NCBI GenBank assembly: GCA_947446155.1
Contig: CANFFZ010000008.1
Location: forward strand, 1 to 32,577
Direction of reading: 5' to 3'
DNA: 32,577 nucleotides
Source: Chloroflexota bacterium
GTDB lineage: Bacteria; Chloroflexota; Dehalococcoidia; UBA2979
A program made the translations under genes and the position numbers. Below the pieces are notes generated by a model. It did no database searches and was not told where the DNA came from. It saw nothing but the letters and a program-made list of their open reading frames with translations. The stretch's first letter is position 1; every line of letters starts with the position of its first letter. This document shows, one piece after another, positions 8,201 to 16,908 of this stretch.

Positions 8201-8227
8201 ATCATACGTGGGCCTCGCCGCTGTCAC
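8201..8227 (-). promoter_or_regulatory. possible pyrD promoter
   Basis: On the minus strand a TATGAT hexamer (8201-8206) is preceded at 15 bp by GTGACA (8222-8227). It lies between the terminator hairpin at 8241-8262 and pyrD. The spacing is short, so this is tentative. Confidence 0.3.
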
Positions 8228-8240
8228 CCGTGGGGGCAAG

Positions 8241-8262
8241 AAGGGCGCCCGTCGGCGCCCTT
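8241..8262 (-). terminator. terminator of the small Cys/His gene
   Basis: A perfect 9-bp stem AAGGGCGCC/GGCGCCCTT with a 4-nt loop lies 24 bp past the stop of the minus-strand gene at 8287. In that direction it is followed by CTTG, a weak U-tract. It separates that gene from pyrD. Confidence 0.7.
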
Positions 8263-8286
8263 CCGTGCCGCGACTGGAAACGTGGC

Positions 8287-8571
8287 TTACGCCTCGTCAG
8301 CCAGGGCGACTTCATTCTGCTTGGACGAGCGCCAGCCGCCTCGGTTGAGGTCGCTGCGGAGGGTGTTCGTCTGTTCCCACATCACGGAGTCATTCGAGTT
8401 CGCGAACGAACGGCGGACGCCGCAGCGCTTGCAGACGCCTTCGCTCTCGCGCCCGTTCGGGGTCTCGATGGTCCAGTGGTGGACACACTTTGGTGCGCCC
8501 GTCGGTACCCCGACCTGGGGGGCCGGGGCGATGGCGGGTTGGGGTTGCTTCGGGCTCGCTACGCGCGGCAT
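8287..8571 (-). CDS. small Cys/His protein, putative zinc-binding
   Basis: 94 aa from the ATG at 8571; a GTG at 8583 and a TTG at 8589 upstream in frame are alternatives. After a Pro/Ala/Gln-rich N-terminal tail (about 1-30) comes a compact core, CVHHWTIETPNGRESEGVC followed by KRCGVRRSFAN. The two ligand pairs (C-x-H-H and C-x-x-C) with a Gly-rich turn look like one zinc site. The rest is polar and probably flexible. Small proteins of this pattern are, as far as I recall, frequent in Chloroflexota, but no function is established. It is followed by its own terminator, so it is probably monocistronic. Confidence 0.65.
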   Translation of the reverse strand: MPRVASPKQPQPAIAPAPQVGVPTGAPKCVHHWTIETPNGRESEGVCKRCGVRRSFANSNDSVMWEQTNTLRSDLNRGGWRSSKQNEVALADEA

Positions 8572-8589
8572 TCGCTCTCTCACTTCCAA

Positions 8590-8983
8590 CGAGTACGGCC
8601 CCCTGTGGGTTCAGCCTGCCGTCTCTGTCACTGCCGTCCGAGGCGGGACTCCCGCTCCGGAGTGCCGGGTTTTGAACCGGCTTCTGGCTTACGAATCATG
8701 CCTCGGTCGGCATCTAAAGATCAAACTGTTTTGTGCTAAATAAGTGTAAAAATGCATCAATCCCGACGTGAAGGGGCTTTTGGCACTCCACCAGGGTGGG
8801 ATTTCCGCTTGGATGGGCGGTATCTAGGCCTCCGCCTATACTCGGAGGAGACCCGGTTCCAGCCCGGCGGGGTGACTCCACCCTCGGCTGACCGTGGTTA
8901 GTAATTTGAACGCTGGCGAGCCGGGCAAGGTTCCCTTCGCGCCTTTCGGCGCGTGGTTCCGTCCGCTCCCAAGCCCGTAAGGA
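8590..8983. other. 394-bp stem-loop-rich stretch before mrp
   Basis: No convincing protein is encoded on either strand. A short AT-rich patch (about 8713-8760) is unusual for the window and probably holds promoters. From about 8785 to 8953 consecutive stem-loops follow in the plus direction: CCACC-AG-GGTGG, CCGC-GCGG, CCTCCG-CCTATACT-CGGAGG (8829-8848) and CGCGCC-TTTC-GGCGCG (8938-8953). I could not match it to a known riboswitch, tmRNA, SRP RNA or RNase P RNA. It may be a long mrp leader or a small RNA. Confidence 0.4.
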
Positions 8984-10024
8984 ATGGCCAACTTGGCTGA
9001 TCAGAACGCCGTGCTTGCGGCGCTCCGGACCGTGAACGATCCGGAACTGCACCGCGACATTGTTTCCCTCAACATGGTCCGTGACCTCGCCATCGAGGGC
9101 CCCACCGTCCGCTTCTCCGTCGTCCTGACGACACCGGCCTGCCCCCTCCGCGAGACCATCGACAAGGACGTCCGCGCTGCCCTGGGCGGCATCGGCGTGA
9201 GCGACATCCAGATCGACTGGGGTGCCGAGGTGCGCACCACCAGCCGCCCGGACGGCCCGAAGAAGATCGAGGGCGTCCGCAACGTTATCGCCGTCGCCTC
9301 CAACAAGGGTGGCGTGGGCAAGTCCAGCGTCTCCGTGAACCTCGCGGTGGCCCTCGCGCGGCTGGGCGCGAGCGTCGGGCTGCTCGATGCGGACATCACC
9401 GGCCCCAACATCCCCACGATGCTCGGCATCGAGGGTGGCCTCCAGGCCTCCGGACAGAACGGCCTCCGCGCCGTGGAGACCTTCGGGATCAAGGCTGTCT
9501 CGATCGGCTTCGTCCTGCCGAAGGGCACACCGGTCGTCTGGCGCGGGCCGATGATCGGCACCGGCGTCCGGCAGTTGATGCACGACGTCGACTGGGGCGA
9601 CCTCGACTACCTCATCATCGACCTGCCGCCGGGAACCTCGGACGCGTCGATGACGATGGCGCAGGACGCGCTGATCGCCGGCGCCGTCGTCGTATCGACA
9701 CCCTCGAAAGTGTCGATCGAGGACGCCCAGAAGGCCGTCAGCATGTTCGACCGCCTCGGCATTCCCGTATTCGGCATCGTCGAGAACATGAGCAGCGATG
9801 TCTTCGGCCGCGGCGGCGCCCGCCAAGCGGCGGACGACCTCGGCCTCGAGTTTCTTGGCGAGTTGCCGCTGGACGCGCGCATCCGCGAGGGTGGCGATGG
9901 CGGGGTGCCCGTCGTCGTGGGCTACCCGGAGTCGGAGATCTCGCAGTCCTTCATCCACCTCGCAGAGCAGGTGGCAGCACGTTGTTCCGTCCTTCAGTTC
10001 GCCGGTGAGGCAGGTGTCCGATGA
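8984..10024 (+). CDS. Mrp/ApbC-family P-loop ATPase, Fe-S cluster carrier
   Basis: 346 aa. An N-terminal MIP18/DUF59 domain (about 8-80, with NDPELHRDIVSLNMV) is joined to a MinD/Mrp ATPase domain: deviant Walker A ASNKGGVGKSS (105-115), LLDADITGPNIPTMLG, Walker B-like DYLIIDLPPGTSD and DAQKAVSMFDRLG. Family members carry or transfer iron-sulfur clusters. The Cys-x-x-Cys that binds the bridging cluster in classical Mrp, expected after IVENMS, is absent here (IVENMSSDVFGRGG), so cluster binding must differ or be lost. The ATG at 8984 has AAGGA immediately next to it, which is too close; the in-frame TTG at 8993 is 9 nt from that site and may be the real start. The stop overlaps the next ATG by 4 bp. 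Confidence 0.9.
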   Translation: MANLADQNAVLAALRTVNDPELHRDIVSLNMVRDLAIEGPTVRFSVVLTTPACPLRETIDKDVRAALGGIGVSDIQIDWGAEVRTTSRPDGPKKIEGVRNVIAVASNKGGVGKSSVSVNLAVALARLGASVGLLDADITGPNIPTMLGIEGGLQASGQNGLRAVETFGIKAVSIGFVLPKGTPVVWRGPMIGTGVRQLMHDVDWGDLDYLIIDLPPGTSDASMTMAQDALIAGAVVVSTPSKVSIEDAQKAVSMFDRLGIPVFGIVENMSSDVFGRGGARQAADDLGLEFLGELPLDARIREGGDGGVPVVVGYPESEISQSFIHLAEQVAARCSVLQFAGEAGVR

Positions 10025-11127
10025 CCCACGAAACGTTGATGCTGCTGGCCGCAGCCGATGAAGGCGCGCCAGGCCGGACTCGTTCGACGCTCGCCAGCTC
10101 GATGATCGCGGGACGCCGTCGTCCCGACACGACCGCGAAGCCCGCTGCCAAGCCCGCCGCGGCAGCCGAGAAGCCCGTCGTGAAGCGTCGTGCCGCCACG
10201 AAGCCCGCTGCCGAGGGCGAGGAGCACCCGACGCGCACCCGCCGCCCTCGCGCTGCCGCCGCCGAGTCCGAAGCGCCAACCGAGGCCACGCCCACCGCTG
10301 AGGCGCCTGCGGAGGCTGCGCCCGCTCGCCGTCGTCGTACGACGCGGACGGCAGAAGCAGAGGCCGCACCGACGCCTGACGAAGCCCCCGCCGCCGACGC
10401 ACCCCGCGTCGTCTCCCGTCGCCGCCGCACGACCAGCGACGCGCCCGCCGAGGCCACGCCCGCGCCGGTTGCGGAGCCCTCGACGCCGGCGCCTGTGGCG
10501 ATCCCCTCGACCGGTATCCCGGACGGCACCGCGACCGAAATCGGTCGACTGCGCGCGCTCGTCGAGGCGCAGCGGGTCACCCTCGCAGAGCTGAAGGCAG
10601 GCATGCTGACGCTGGCGCAGCAGGTGGACCAGAGTGGCCACCGCCCGCGCCTCGCCGTCTTCGTGGACGTGCCGAATCTCATGTACGGCGTGGAGAACGG
10701 CCGCACGGTCCACATGGGCCGTCTGCTGGACATGCTGCGCGAAGGTCGCGAACTGGTGCGCGCCACGGCGTACTGTCCGATCTCGGACGACCCTCGGGAG
10801 CCGGTGCAGCAGCAGAAATTCGTCGCGCCGTTCGTGCCCTTCGACTACCGGATCGTCACGAAGCCGCTGAAGCGGTTCGCGGACGGTTCGATCAAGGGCA
10901 ACTTCGACGTCGAGATGGCGATCGACATGGTGCATATCTCAGAGCGCGTGGACATCATCGCGATCGTCTCGGGTGACGCGGACTTCGCACGCGCGGTCGA
11001 GTCAGTGCAGGGCGAGGGCGTCCACGTCGAAGTAGTCGCGTTCCTCGGTTCTACGTCGCTGGAGATGCGAGCACTGGCGGACCGCTACCTGCAGCTGGAC
11101 CGCCACGCGGAGTGGCTCGTCTCCTAG
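10021..11127 (+). CDS. NYN-domain (LabA/DUF88-like) protein with long disordered N-terminus
   Basis: 368 aa. Residues 1-170 are an Ala/Pro/Arg-rich low-complexity tail with repeated RRRRTT and KPAAKPAA patches, probably disordered and nucleic-acid binding. A short coiled coil (173-203) follows, then an NYN/PIN-like nuclease domain (about 208-368). Its acidic metal-binding residues are visible: FVDVPNL (Asp216, Asn219), NFDVEMAIDM (Asp296, Asp302) and VSGDADF (Asp319, Asp321). The family is predicted to cleave RNA. The gene overlaps mrp by ATGA, so the two are co-transcribed; the link between an Fe-S carrier and a nuclease is unexplained. The tail has the same base composition as the rest of the gene and no frameshift. 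Confidence 0.88.
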   Translation: MTHETLMLLAAADEGAPGRTRSTLASSMIAGRRRPDTTAKPAAKPAAAAEKPVVKRRAATKPAAEGEEHPTRTRRPRAAAAESEAPTEATPTAEAPAEAAPARRRRTTRTAEAEAAPTPDEAPAADAPRVVSRRRRTTSDAPAEATPAPVAEPSTPAPVAIPSTGIPDGTATEIGRLRALVEAQRVTLAELKAGMLTLAQQVDQSGHRPRLAVFVDVPNLMYGVENGRTVHMGRLLDMLREGRELVRATAYCPISDDPREPVQQQKFVAPFVPFDYRIVTKPLKRFADGSIKGNFDVEMAIDMVHISERVDIIAIVSGDADFARAVESVQGEGVHVEVVAFLGSTSLEMRALADRYLQLDRHAEWLVS

Positions 11128-11142
11128 AGCCGAGGCGTCCCG

Positions 11143-11379
11143 CTACTTCTGATCGTCGTCACCGCGCATGAGCCACTCGCGTTCGCGGCGGGTGCGCTTC
11201 GCGCCGCCGCTGGCAAGGGCGGTGCCGCTGGTGACGGCCGCGACGAACGCGCCACCCAGCAGCCCGAGGCCGAGGCCGAACACCCAGCCGAGCACGGCAG
11301 GCTCCGTCTGCCACACAAACCCGTCCACGATGATGCCGAGGACGGCGCCCAGGCCAACGATCAGGTGATGCGGTTTCAC
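11143..11379 (-). CDS. small membrane protein at the end of the pyr operon
   Basis: 78 aa from a GTG 12 bp after the pyrK stop. Two Gly-rich hydrophobic segments (HLIVGLGAVLGIIVDGFVW and VLGWVFGLGLGLLGGAFVAAV) are followed by a charged tail (KRTRREREWLMRGDDD). No family is recognised. Position suggests co-transcription with pyrK; it is convergent with the NYN gene, 15 bp away. A role in placing PyrK-PyrD at the membrane would be guesswork. Confidence 0.55.
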   Translation of the reverse strand: MKPHHLIVGLGAVLGIIVDGFVWQTEPAVLGWVFGLGLGLLGGAFVAAVTSGTALASGGAKRTRREREWLMRGDDDQK

Positions 11380-11391
11380 GTCGACGCTCGG

Positions 11392-12171
11392 CTACGCGTA
11401 CAGGTCGCGGAGTTCGAACATCGGCCCGTCGTGACAGACGAGGCGGACGCCCCCGCGCTTCGGGAAGACGGCGCACGAGTAGCAGATGCCGAGGCCGCAG
11501 GCCATGCGCGCCTCCATCAGACCCTGCACGGGCTTGCGGATGCCAGCGTCTGCGGCTACACGGTGAAGCGCCTCGAACATCGCGTCCGGGCCGCAGGCGA
11601 AGGCCTGATCGCACCACGGCAACAGGCGCTGGAACGGCACGGTCACGCGTCCCGTCTCGCCGAGTGATCCGTCCTCGGTCGCGACGACGAGTTCGACCTC
11701 GGGTGGCAGCAGGTGAGCGGGGAAGATCTGCGGTGTCCCGCGCCCGCCGAGGACCATTGTGACCTCGCGGCCCTCCCGGACAAGGTCGTCGGCGAGCCAG
11801 ATCAGCGGCGCGGAGCCGATGCCACCACCCACCAGCAGCATCTTCTGCACGCGCTCGCGAGGCTCGAAGCCGCGCCCCAGCGGGCCGACCAGGCGCACGG
11901 CGTCGCCCTCGCGGCGTCGGGCGAGCCAGTCCGTGCCCTGCCCGACGAGGTCGAACAGCAGCGCGAATTCGCGACGGCCATCGGTACCCACACGTCTGCG
12001 ATGGATGGAGAGCGCACGGCCGAGCAGGGGATCCCAGCCCTCGCCGCAGTACGCCATGACGAACTGGCCTGGCACAGCCGAGGCGTACGCCTCGGGTTCC
12101 GCGAACCAGAGGATGTGCGTGTTGCCGTAGAGCCGCTGCGACTCCGTGACTTCGACGGTGGTGGACTTCAC
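11392..12171 (-). CDS. pyrK: dihydroorotate dehydrogenase electron transfer subunit
   Basis: 259 aa. PyrK passes electrons from the FMN of PyrD through a [2Fe-2S] cluster and FAD to NAD+. The FAD-binding beta-barrel contains GRALSIHRR (51-59), the NAD-binding part begins at LLVGGGIGSAPL (112-123), and the cluster cysteines are Cys225, Cys230, Cys233 and Cys246 in the CGLGICYSC and VCHDGP motifs. All are intact. The start overlaps the HAD gene stop by 4 bp (GTGA or ATGA type). Its partner pyrD lies at 7228-8157, outside the operon. Confidence 0.95.
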   Translation of the reverse strand: MKSTTVEVTESQRLYGNTHILWFAEPEAYASAVPGQFVMAYCGEGWDPLLGRALSIHRRRVGTDGRREFALLFDLVGQGTDWLARRREGDAVRLVGPLGRGFEPRERVQKMLLVGGGIGSAPLIWLADDLVREGREVTMVLGGRGTPQIFPAHLLPPEVELVVATEDGSLGETGRVTVPFQRLLPWCDQAFACGPDAMFEALHRVAADAGIRKPVQGLMEARMACGLGICYSCAVFPKRGGVRLVCHDGPMFELRDLYA

Positions 12172-12830
12172 GCGACACCTCCGAGAAGCAGCGTACCGAC
12201 CTCGGCCAGGGTGTCGAAGACGTGCGTCGCGCCCTCAGCACGGAGGTGCGCGGCCGTCCGGGCCCCGGTGATGCCGATGACGTAGGCCAGGCCGGCGTCG
12301 CGTCCGCAGTTCATGTCGAACTCGGTGTCGCCGACGAGCGCAGCTTCAGCGGGTGGGACATCGAGGGCGCGGAGGGCGAACAGCGCCGCCTCCGGCGAGG
12401 GCTTCGGGTGGGAGGCGGTATCACACCCGACGATCGAGCCGAAGCGGCCATCCCAGCCCTGCACAGTCACCATCAGCCGCCCACCGAACTCGTTCTTGTT
12501 CGTGACGACGCCGAGGGCGACACCGGCGGCGCTCAGCGCATCGACGAGGGCATGCGCGCCGGGGTTCGGCGGCGTCCGCTGGATGTACTCGGTGTAGTAG
12601 AGGTCCTGGTAGGACGTGTACATCGCCTGCGACTCCTCGGTGCCCACGCCCGTGAGTTCGCGCGCGACGACCTCCATCGGTGGCCCGATGCGTGGCAGGA
12701 CGGCCTCGATGGTCACGGGGTGCCCGTGGCGTGTGAACGCCTCCACGGTGGCCTCCGCGATCGTGGGGAGCGAGTCCACGAGCGTGCCATCGAGGTCGAA
12801 GAGGGCGGCTCGGACGGCGGGCGTACCCAC
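12168..12830 (-). CDS. HAD-superfamily phosphatase (phosphoglycolate phosphatase-like)
   Basis: 220 aa, a complete subfamily IA HAD hydrolase. Motif I is FDLDGTLVDS (Asp12 and Asp14), motif II VVTNKN, motif III Lys in SHPKPSPEA, and motif IV GDTEFDM. An alpha-helical cap lies between motifs I and II. Substrate cannot be read from sequence; phosphoglycolate, pyrophosphate or a nucleotide such as UMP/OMP would fit, and the pyr operon context favours a nucleotide-related or housekeeping phosphatase. The GTG start shares one base with the carB stop (TAGTG), and the 3' end overlaps pyrK. Co-expression with the pyr genes is therefore very likely. Confidence 0.88.
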   Translation of the reverse strand: MGTPAVRAALFDLDGTLVDSLPTIAEATVEAFTRHGHPVTIEAVLPRIGPPMEVVARELTGVGTEESQAMYTSYQDLYYTEYIQRTPPNPGAHALVDALSAAGVALGVVTNKNEFGGRLMVTVQGWDGRFGSIVGCDTASHPKPSPEAALFALRALDVPPAEAALVGDTEFDMNCGRDAGLAYVIGITGARTAAHLRAEGATHVFDTLAEVGTLLLGGVA

Positions 12831-15800
12831 TAGCGGTTCGCCGGCGCGATCGTGGACGGATCGCGGTACTCACTGAGCGGGCGGACGGCGTAGGAGCCGG
12901 GCGTCGCGAGTGACGCGACCGCGGCGCGCGCCGTGTCGATCGAGGTGAAGCAGGGGATGCGTGCCTCGGTGGCCGTGCGGCGGATGTGGAACCCGTCACG
13001 CCGCACGTCCGCCCGTCCACCCTCGAGCGTGTTGATCACGGCCTTGACGAGGCCGTCGCGGATGACGTCGACGACGTTCGGGTGCCCCTCGTTCAGCCGC
13101 TTCGGGATGGTCTCTGCGGGAATACCGAGGGAGCGGATCAGGCGCGCGGTGCCCGGGGTGGCGTATAGGCGGCAGCCGGCCTCGTGCAGCGTGCGGATGA
13201 TCGGGAGCGCCTCGTCCTTCGTCTGATCGGAGATCGACAGCAGGAACGGCGTGCCCGGGCGCACTTCGAGGCCGGAGGCGATCATCGCCTTGCGGACAGC
13301 AGGCTCGAAGGTGTGGTCGACGCCCATGACCTCGCCGGTGGACTTCATCTCCGGGCCGAGGAACGTGTCCACATCGACCAGTTTCGACATCGAGAAGACA
13401 GGCGCCTTCACAGCGACCAGCGGCTGCTCCGGCCACAGGCCGCCGGGGAAGCCCTGATCCGCCAGCGAGCGCCCGAGCATGATGTTGACCGCGATCTGCA
13501 CCATCGGCACGCCAGTCACCTTCGAGAGGAAGGGGACGGTGCGCGATGAGCGCGGGTTGACCTCGATCACGAAGACCCCGGGGCCGTCCGGCTGGGCGGC
13601 CGGCGCGATGACAAACTGCACGTTCATCAGCCCGCGCACATCCATCGCAAGGGCCATGCGCGTGGTGTAGTCCACGATCGCGTCGCGCTGTTCCGGTGTG
13701 AGGTATTGCGGCGGGTATACGGCCATCGAGTCGCCCGAGTGCACACCGGCGCGCTCGATATGCTCCATGATGCCGGGGATCAGCACCTCGACACCGTCGC
13801 AGATCGCGTCGACCTCGACCTCCGCGCCAAGGAGATACTTGTCGATCAGGACGGCGCCGGTGTTCTCTGCCAGTGCGAAGGCGAAGAATCGTCCGAGTTC
13901 CTCGGCGTCCTGGACCACCTCCATCGCGCGCCCACCGAGGACGTAGGACGGCCGCACGAGGACGGGGTAGCCGATGGCGGTCGCGGTCGACAGGGCGTCT
14001 TCGATCTTCGAGACGGCAGAGCCCGGGGGCTGTGGAATGTCGAGGCTGGTGAGGATCTCGCCGAAGCGGCCACGGTCCTCGGCGATGTCGATGGCCTCGG
14101 CGGACGACCCGGCGATCGGGAGGGCAGCGCTCGCGAGGTGCGGGGCCATATTCACCGCCGTCTGGCCGCCGAACTGCACGATGGTTGGGGGCGCCTCACC
14201 GTCGCCAGCCTCGTTTGCCAGGAGGTCGCGGATCGATTCCTCGTCGAGCGGCTCGAAGTACAGCCGGTCGGAGGTGTCGAAGTCAGTGGAGACGGTCTCC
14301 GGGTTGGAGTTGGCGAGGATCGCCTGCACTCCGGCCTCCTGCAGCGCACGCGCGGCGCGCACGGAGCAGTAGTCGAACTCGATGCCCTGCCCGATGCGGA
14401 TTGGCCCAGAGCCAATGACCAGCATCCGCTCCCGGCCGGACGGGGGCGCCTCGTTCTCCCCTTCGTAGGTCGAGTAGAAGTACGGGGTGACGGCGTCGAA
14501 CTCCGCGGCGCAGGTGTCCACCATCTTGTAGACGGGACGGATGCCCCACTCCTCGCGCTGTGACCGCACGCGCTCGGGCAGCCAGTCGGCGAGGGTCGCG
14601 ATCTCGCGGTCGCCAAAGCCGAGGCGTTTGGCCTGGTAGAGCAGCGCCGGCGTCAGTTCGTCGTGGAGCAGGACGCGCTCCATCTCAACGATGCGCGCGA
14701 GGCGTTCGACGAACCACGGGTCGATGCCGCTGCGCCGGGAGATCTCCGCGAGGGCCATGCCCCCTCGGATGGCGGCGAGCACGGCCCAGATACGCTCGTC
14801 GGTCGCGTCGAGGGGTGGCTCGGCGGTCCACTCCGGCTTCTGCCAGAGCAGCGAACGCCCGCCGACCTCGAGCGAGCGGATCGCCTTCTGCAGCGCGCCC
14901 TCAAAGGTGCGGTCGATCGCCATCACCTCTCCGGTGGCCTTCATCTGTGTGCCGAGGCGGCGGTCGCCGGTACCGAACTTGTCGAACGGCCAGCGCGGGA
15001 TCTTCACGACGACGTAGTCGAGGGCGGGCTCGAAGGCCGCGGTGGTCTTCTCGGTGACGCTGTTCTGGATCTCGTGCAGCATCCGTCCGATGGCGATTTT
15101 CGCGGCGACGCGCGCGATCGGATAGCCGGTCGCCTTCGAGGCCAGCGCGGAGGAGCGGGAGACGCGCGGGTTGACCTCGATCACATGGTACGGCAGGCGG
15201 GCGGCGGTGTCCGAGCCCGCCCACGGCACGACGTCCGGGCGCGGCGCGAGGGCGAACTGGACGTTGCAGCCGCCCTCGATGCCGAGCGCACGGATGATCT
15301 TCAGCGCGCTGTTGCGAAGCATGTGGTATTCGCGGTCGGAGAGCGTCTGTGACGGCGCGACGACGATGGAGTCGCCGGTGTGGACGCCCATCGGGTCGAG
15401 GTTCTCCATGTTGCAGATCACGATGCAGGTGTCGTTGCTGTCCCGCATCACCTCGTACTCGAGTTCCTTCCACCCGAGGAGCGACTGCTCGACCAGCACC
15501 TGACTGATCGGGCTGGCCGCGAGGCCGCTCTTGATGAAGCGCTCGTAGTCCTCGTGCGTGTGGGCGATCCCGCCGCCGGTGCCGCCGAGGGTGTAGGCGG
15601 GCCGGATCACCGCAGGCAGCCCGACGACATCGAGGGCGGCGAGCGCCTGATCCCAGTTTTCGACGATCTCGGAGACGGGGGTTGGCTCGCCGATCTCCGT
15701 GAGGAGGTCACGGAACAGTTGACGGTCCTCGGCGAGGCGGATCGTGCGGATGTTGGAGCCGAGCAGCCGGACGTTGTACTTCTCGAGGATGCCGGCCTCG

Positions 15801-16156
15801 TCGAGGTCCATCGCGAGGTTGAGGCCGGTCTGGCCGCCGAGCGTGGGGAGCATCGCGTCTGGGCGCTCGCGGGCAATGATGCGTTCGAGTACCTCGACAG
15901 TGAGGGGCTCGATGTAGACGGCGTCCGCGACTTCTTCATCGGTCATGATCGTGGCGGGGTTGGAGTTTACGAGGATGGAGCGGATGCCCTCCTCGCGCAT
16001 GGCTTTGCACGCCTGGGTCCCGGCGTAGTCGAACTCGGCCGCCTGGCCGATGACGATGGGGCCGCTCCCGATGATCAGGACAGAGCGCGGCTTCGGCGGG
16101 CGTACGAAATTCCCCGACCTGGCGGTGCCGGGGGCGGTGTCGGGGGCGCTGGTCAG
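12830..16156 (-). CDS. carB: carbamoyl-phosphate synthase large subunit, probable CTG start
   Basis: 1108 aa as proposed, within the family range. It makes carbamoyl phosphate from bicarbonate, 2 ATP and ammonia delivered by CarA, for pyrimidine and arginine synthesis. Two ATP-grasp halves are visible, one with [21 protein letters not shown] near residue 29, the other with [20 protein letters not shown], plus the C-terminal allosteric MGS-like domain. The first ATG (16000) would delete the first nucleotide-binding motif. Upstream to the in-frame TGA there is no ATG, GTG or TTG. A CTG at 16156-16154 forms a CTGA overlap with the preceding stop and has AAGGGG (16165-16170) 8 nt before it, exactly the arrangement of the other junctions. 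A base error changing an original ATG or GTG is the alternative. Confidence 0.9.
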   Translation of the reverse strand: MTSAPDTAPGTARSGNFVRPPKPRSVLIIGSGPIVIGQAAEFDYAGTQACKAMREEGIRSILVNSNPATIMTDEEVADAVYIEPLTVEVLERIIARERPDAMLPTLGGQTGLNLAMDLDEAGILEKYNVRLLGSNIRTIRLAEDRQLFRDLLTEIGEPTPVSEIVENWDQALAALDVVGLPAVIRPAYTLGGTGGGIAHTHEDYERFIKSGLAASPISQVLVEQSLLGWKELEYEVMRDSNDTCIVICNMENLDPMGVHTGDSIVVAPSQTLSDREYHMLRNSALKIIRALGIEGGCNVQFALAPRPDVVPWAGSDTAARLPYHVIEVNPRVSRSSALASKATGYPIARVAAKIAIGRMLHEIQNSVTEKTTAAFEPALDYVVVKIPRWPFDKFGTGDRRLGTQMKATGEVMAIDRTFEGALQKAIRSLEVGGRSLLWQKPEWTAEPPLDATDERIWAVLAAIRGGMALAEISRRSGIDPWFVERLARIVEMERVLLHDELTPALLYQAKRLGFGDREIATLADWLPERVRSQREEWGIRPVYKMVDTCAAEFDAVTPYFYSTYEGENEAPPSGRERMLVIGSGPIRIGQGIEFDYCSVRAARALQEAGVQAILANSNPETVSTDFDTSDRLYFEPLDEESIRDLLANEAGDGEAPPTIVQFGGQTAVNMAPHLASAALPIAGSSAEAIDIAEDRGRFGEILTSLDIPQPPGSAVSKIEDALSTATAIGYPVLVRPSYVLGGRAMEVVQDAEELGRFFAFALAENTGAVLIDKYLLGAEVEVDAICDGVEVLIPGIMEHIERAGVHSGDSMAVYPPQYLTPEQRDAIVDYTTRMALAMDVRGLMNVQFVIAPAAQPDGPGVFVIEVNPRSSRTVPFLSKVTGVPMVQIAVNIMLGRSLADQGFPGGLWPEQPLVAVKAPVFSMSKLVDVDTFLGPEMKSTGEVMGVDHTFEPAVRKAMIASGLEVRPGTPFLLSISDQTKDEALPIIRTLHEAGCRLYATPGTARLIRSLGIPAETIPKRLNEGHPNVVDVIRDGLVKAVINTLEGGRADVRRDGFHIRRTATEARIPCFTSIDTARAAVASLATPGSYAVRPLSEYRDPSTIAPANR

Positions 16157-16908
16157 TTGTGGTACCCCTTGCGGTGATCAGCGCCGAGCATCTGCATCTC
16201 CGCGACGACATCGATCTCTTCGTAGTGACTGTGTGGCTGGATGGGCATGCGCGCCATCTTCATGTGCGTGAGTGCGATGTCGCCCACGACGACGTTGCGG
16301 AAGGGCTCAAGGGCTTCGACCACGCGTTCGCGGCTGCCCTTGCCGGTGAAGAACGCGATGTCCACCTGAGGGATGAAGTGGTCACCGTCCGGCGTAATCT
16401 GCGGGTCGTCCTTCATCACCTCATGCACCTTGGGGACGCCGAGGCGGGCCTGGCGGCGGGCCTCCCGGTACATCGCGCCGTCGTCCACGCCGAGGTAGAT
16501 CCGCTCGCCCTCGGCGACGGAGAGGCCGCCGAGGTGAAGGGTGGTCGGTGGGATGCGGCGGAGGCGGGGGCTGGAGGAGGCGTAGAACGACTCGACCTGA
16601 CTCCACATAATGTCCGCCGCTCGCAGGAAGCCGATGCGGCACCAGTTGATGTGCAACCACGACACCGGCGCGACCTCGACCTCCTCCATGGAGGCGAGTT
16701 TGTCGAACAGTGGCTGGAGCGCCTCGAAGGTCGCGGGAGCCTCGATGCCGAGCGGCTGGATGTACTCGACGGGCACCTTCCAGTTGAACGAGCGCTCCTC
16801 CCAGAGGCCCCAGTAGTCGGGCAGCGCTCCGCGACGCCCGAAGAAGTCGGACCAGTCGCGCTCACGCGCCTCGGTGTACTCAGCGGCGACATCGATTTGC
16901 GTGGTCAT
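16153..16908 (-). CDS. 2H-phosphoesterase/RNA-ligase-like protein with degenerate motifs
   Basis: 251 aa between the GNAT gene and carB, overlapping both by 4 bp. The layout resembles the 2H (LigT-like) fold: a first motif [12 protein letters not shown] (His86), a central [10 protein letters not shown].....IYLGVDDG, and [10 protein letters not shown] followed by [26 protein letters not shown], which matches the region that in active enzymes reads H-x-T. Here the first motif is H-I-N and the second Q-V-D, so catalysis would be lost and ligand binding may remain. The fold assignment is my inference from pattern, not a search result. The ATG at 16908 is set by the ATGA overlap. A role in regulating or stabilising the CarA-CarB complex is possible. 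Confidence 0.6.
   Translation of the reverse strand: MTTQIDVAAEYTEARERDWSDFFGRRGALPDYWGLWEERSFNWKVPVEYIQPLGIEAPATFEALQPLFDKLASMEEVEVAPVSWLHINWCRIGFLRAADIMWSQVESFYASSSPRLRRIPPTTLHLGGLSVAEGERIYLGVDDGAMYREARRQARLGVPKVHEVMKDDPQITPDGDHFIPQVDIAFFTGKGSRERVVEALEPFRNVVVGDIALTHMKMARMPIQPHSHYEEIDVVAEMQMLGADHRKGYHN

Noticed and set aside
8660..8710. Minus-strand tRNA-Thr-like fragment (TTCGTAA loop and a GCCGG-TTCAAAA arm)
   Set aside because: The anticodon stem does not pair, the T loop is irregular, and no acceptor or D arm can be formed; at most a degenerate remnant.
8714..10402. Long minus-strand open frame (562 codons) opposite mrp
   Set aside because: Antisense to a clear Mrp ATPase gene; Arg/Asp/His-rich shadow without any motif.
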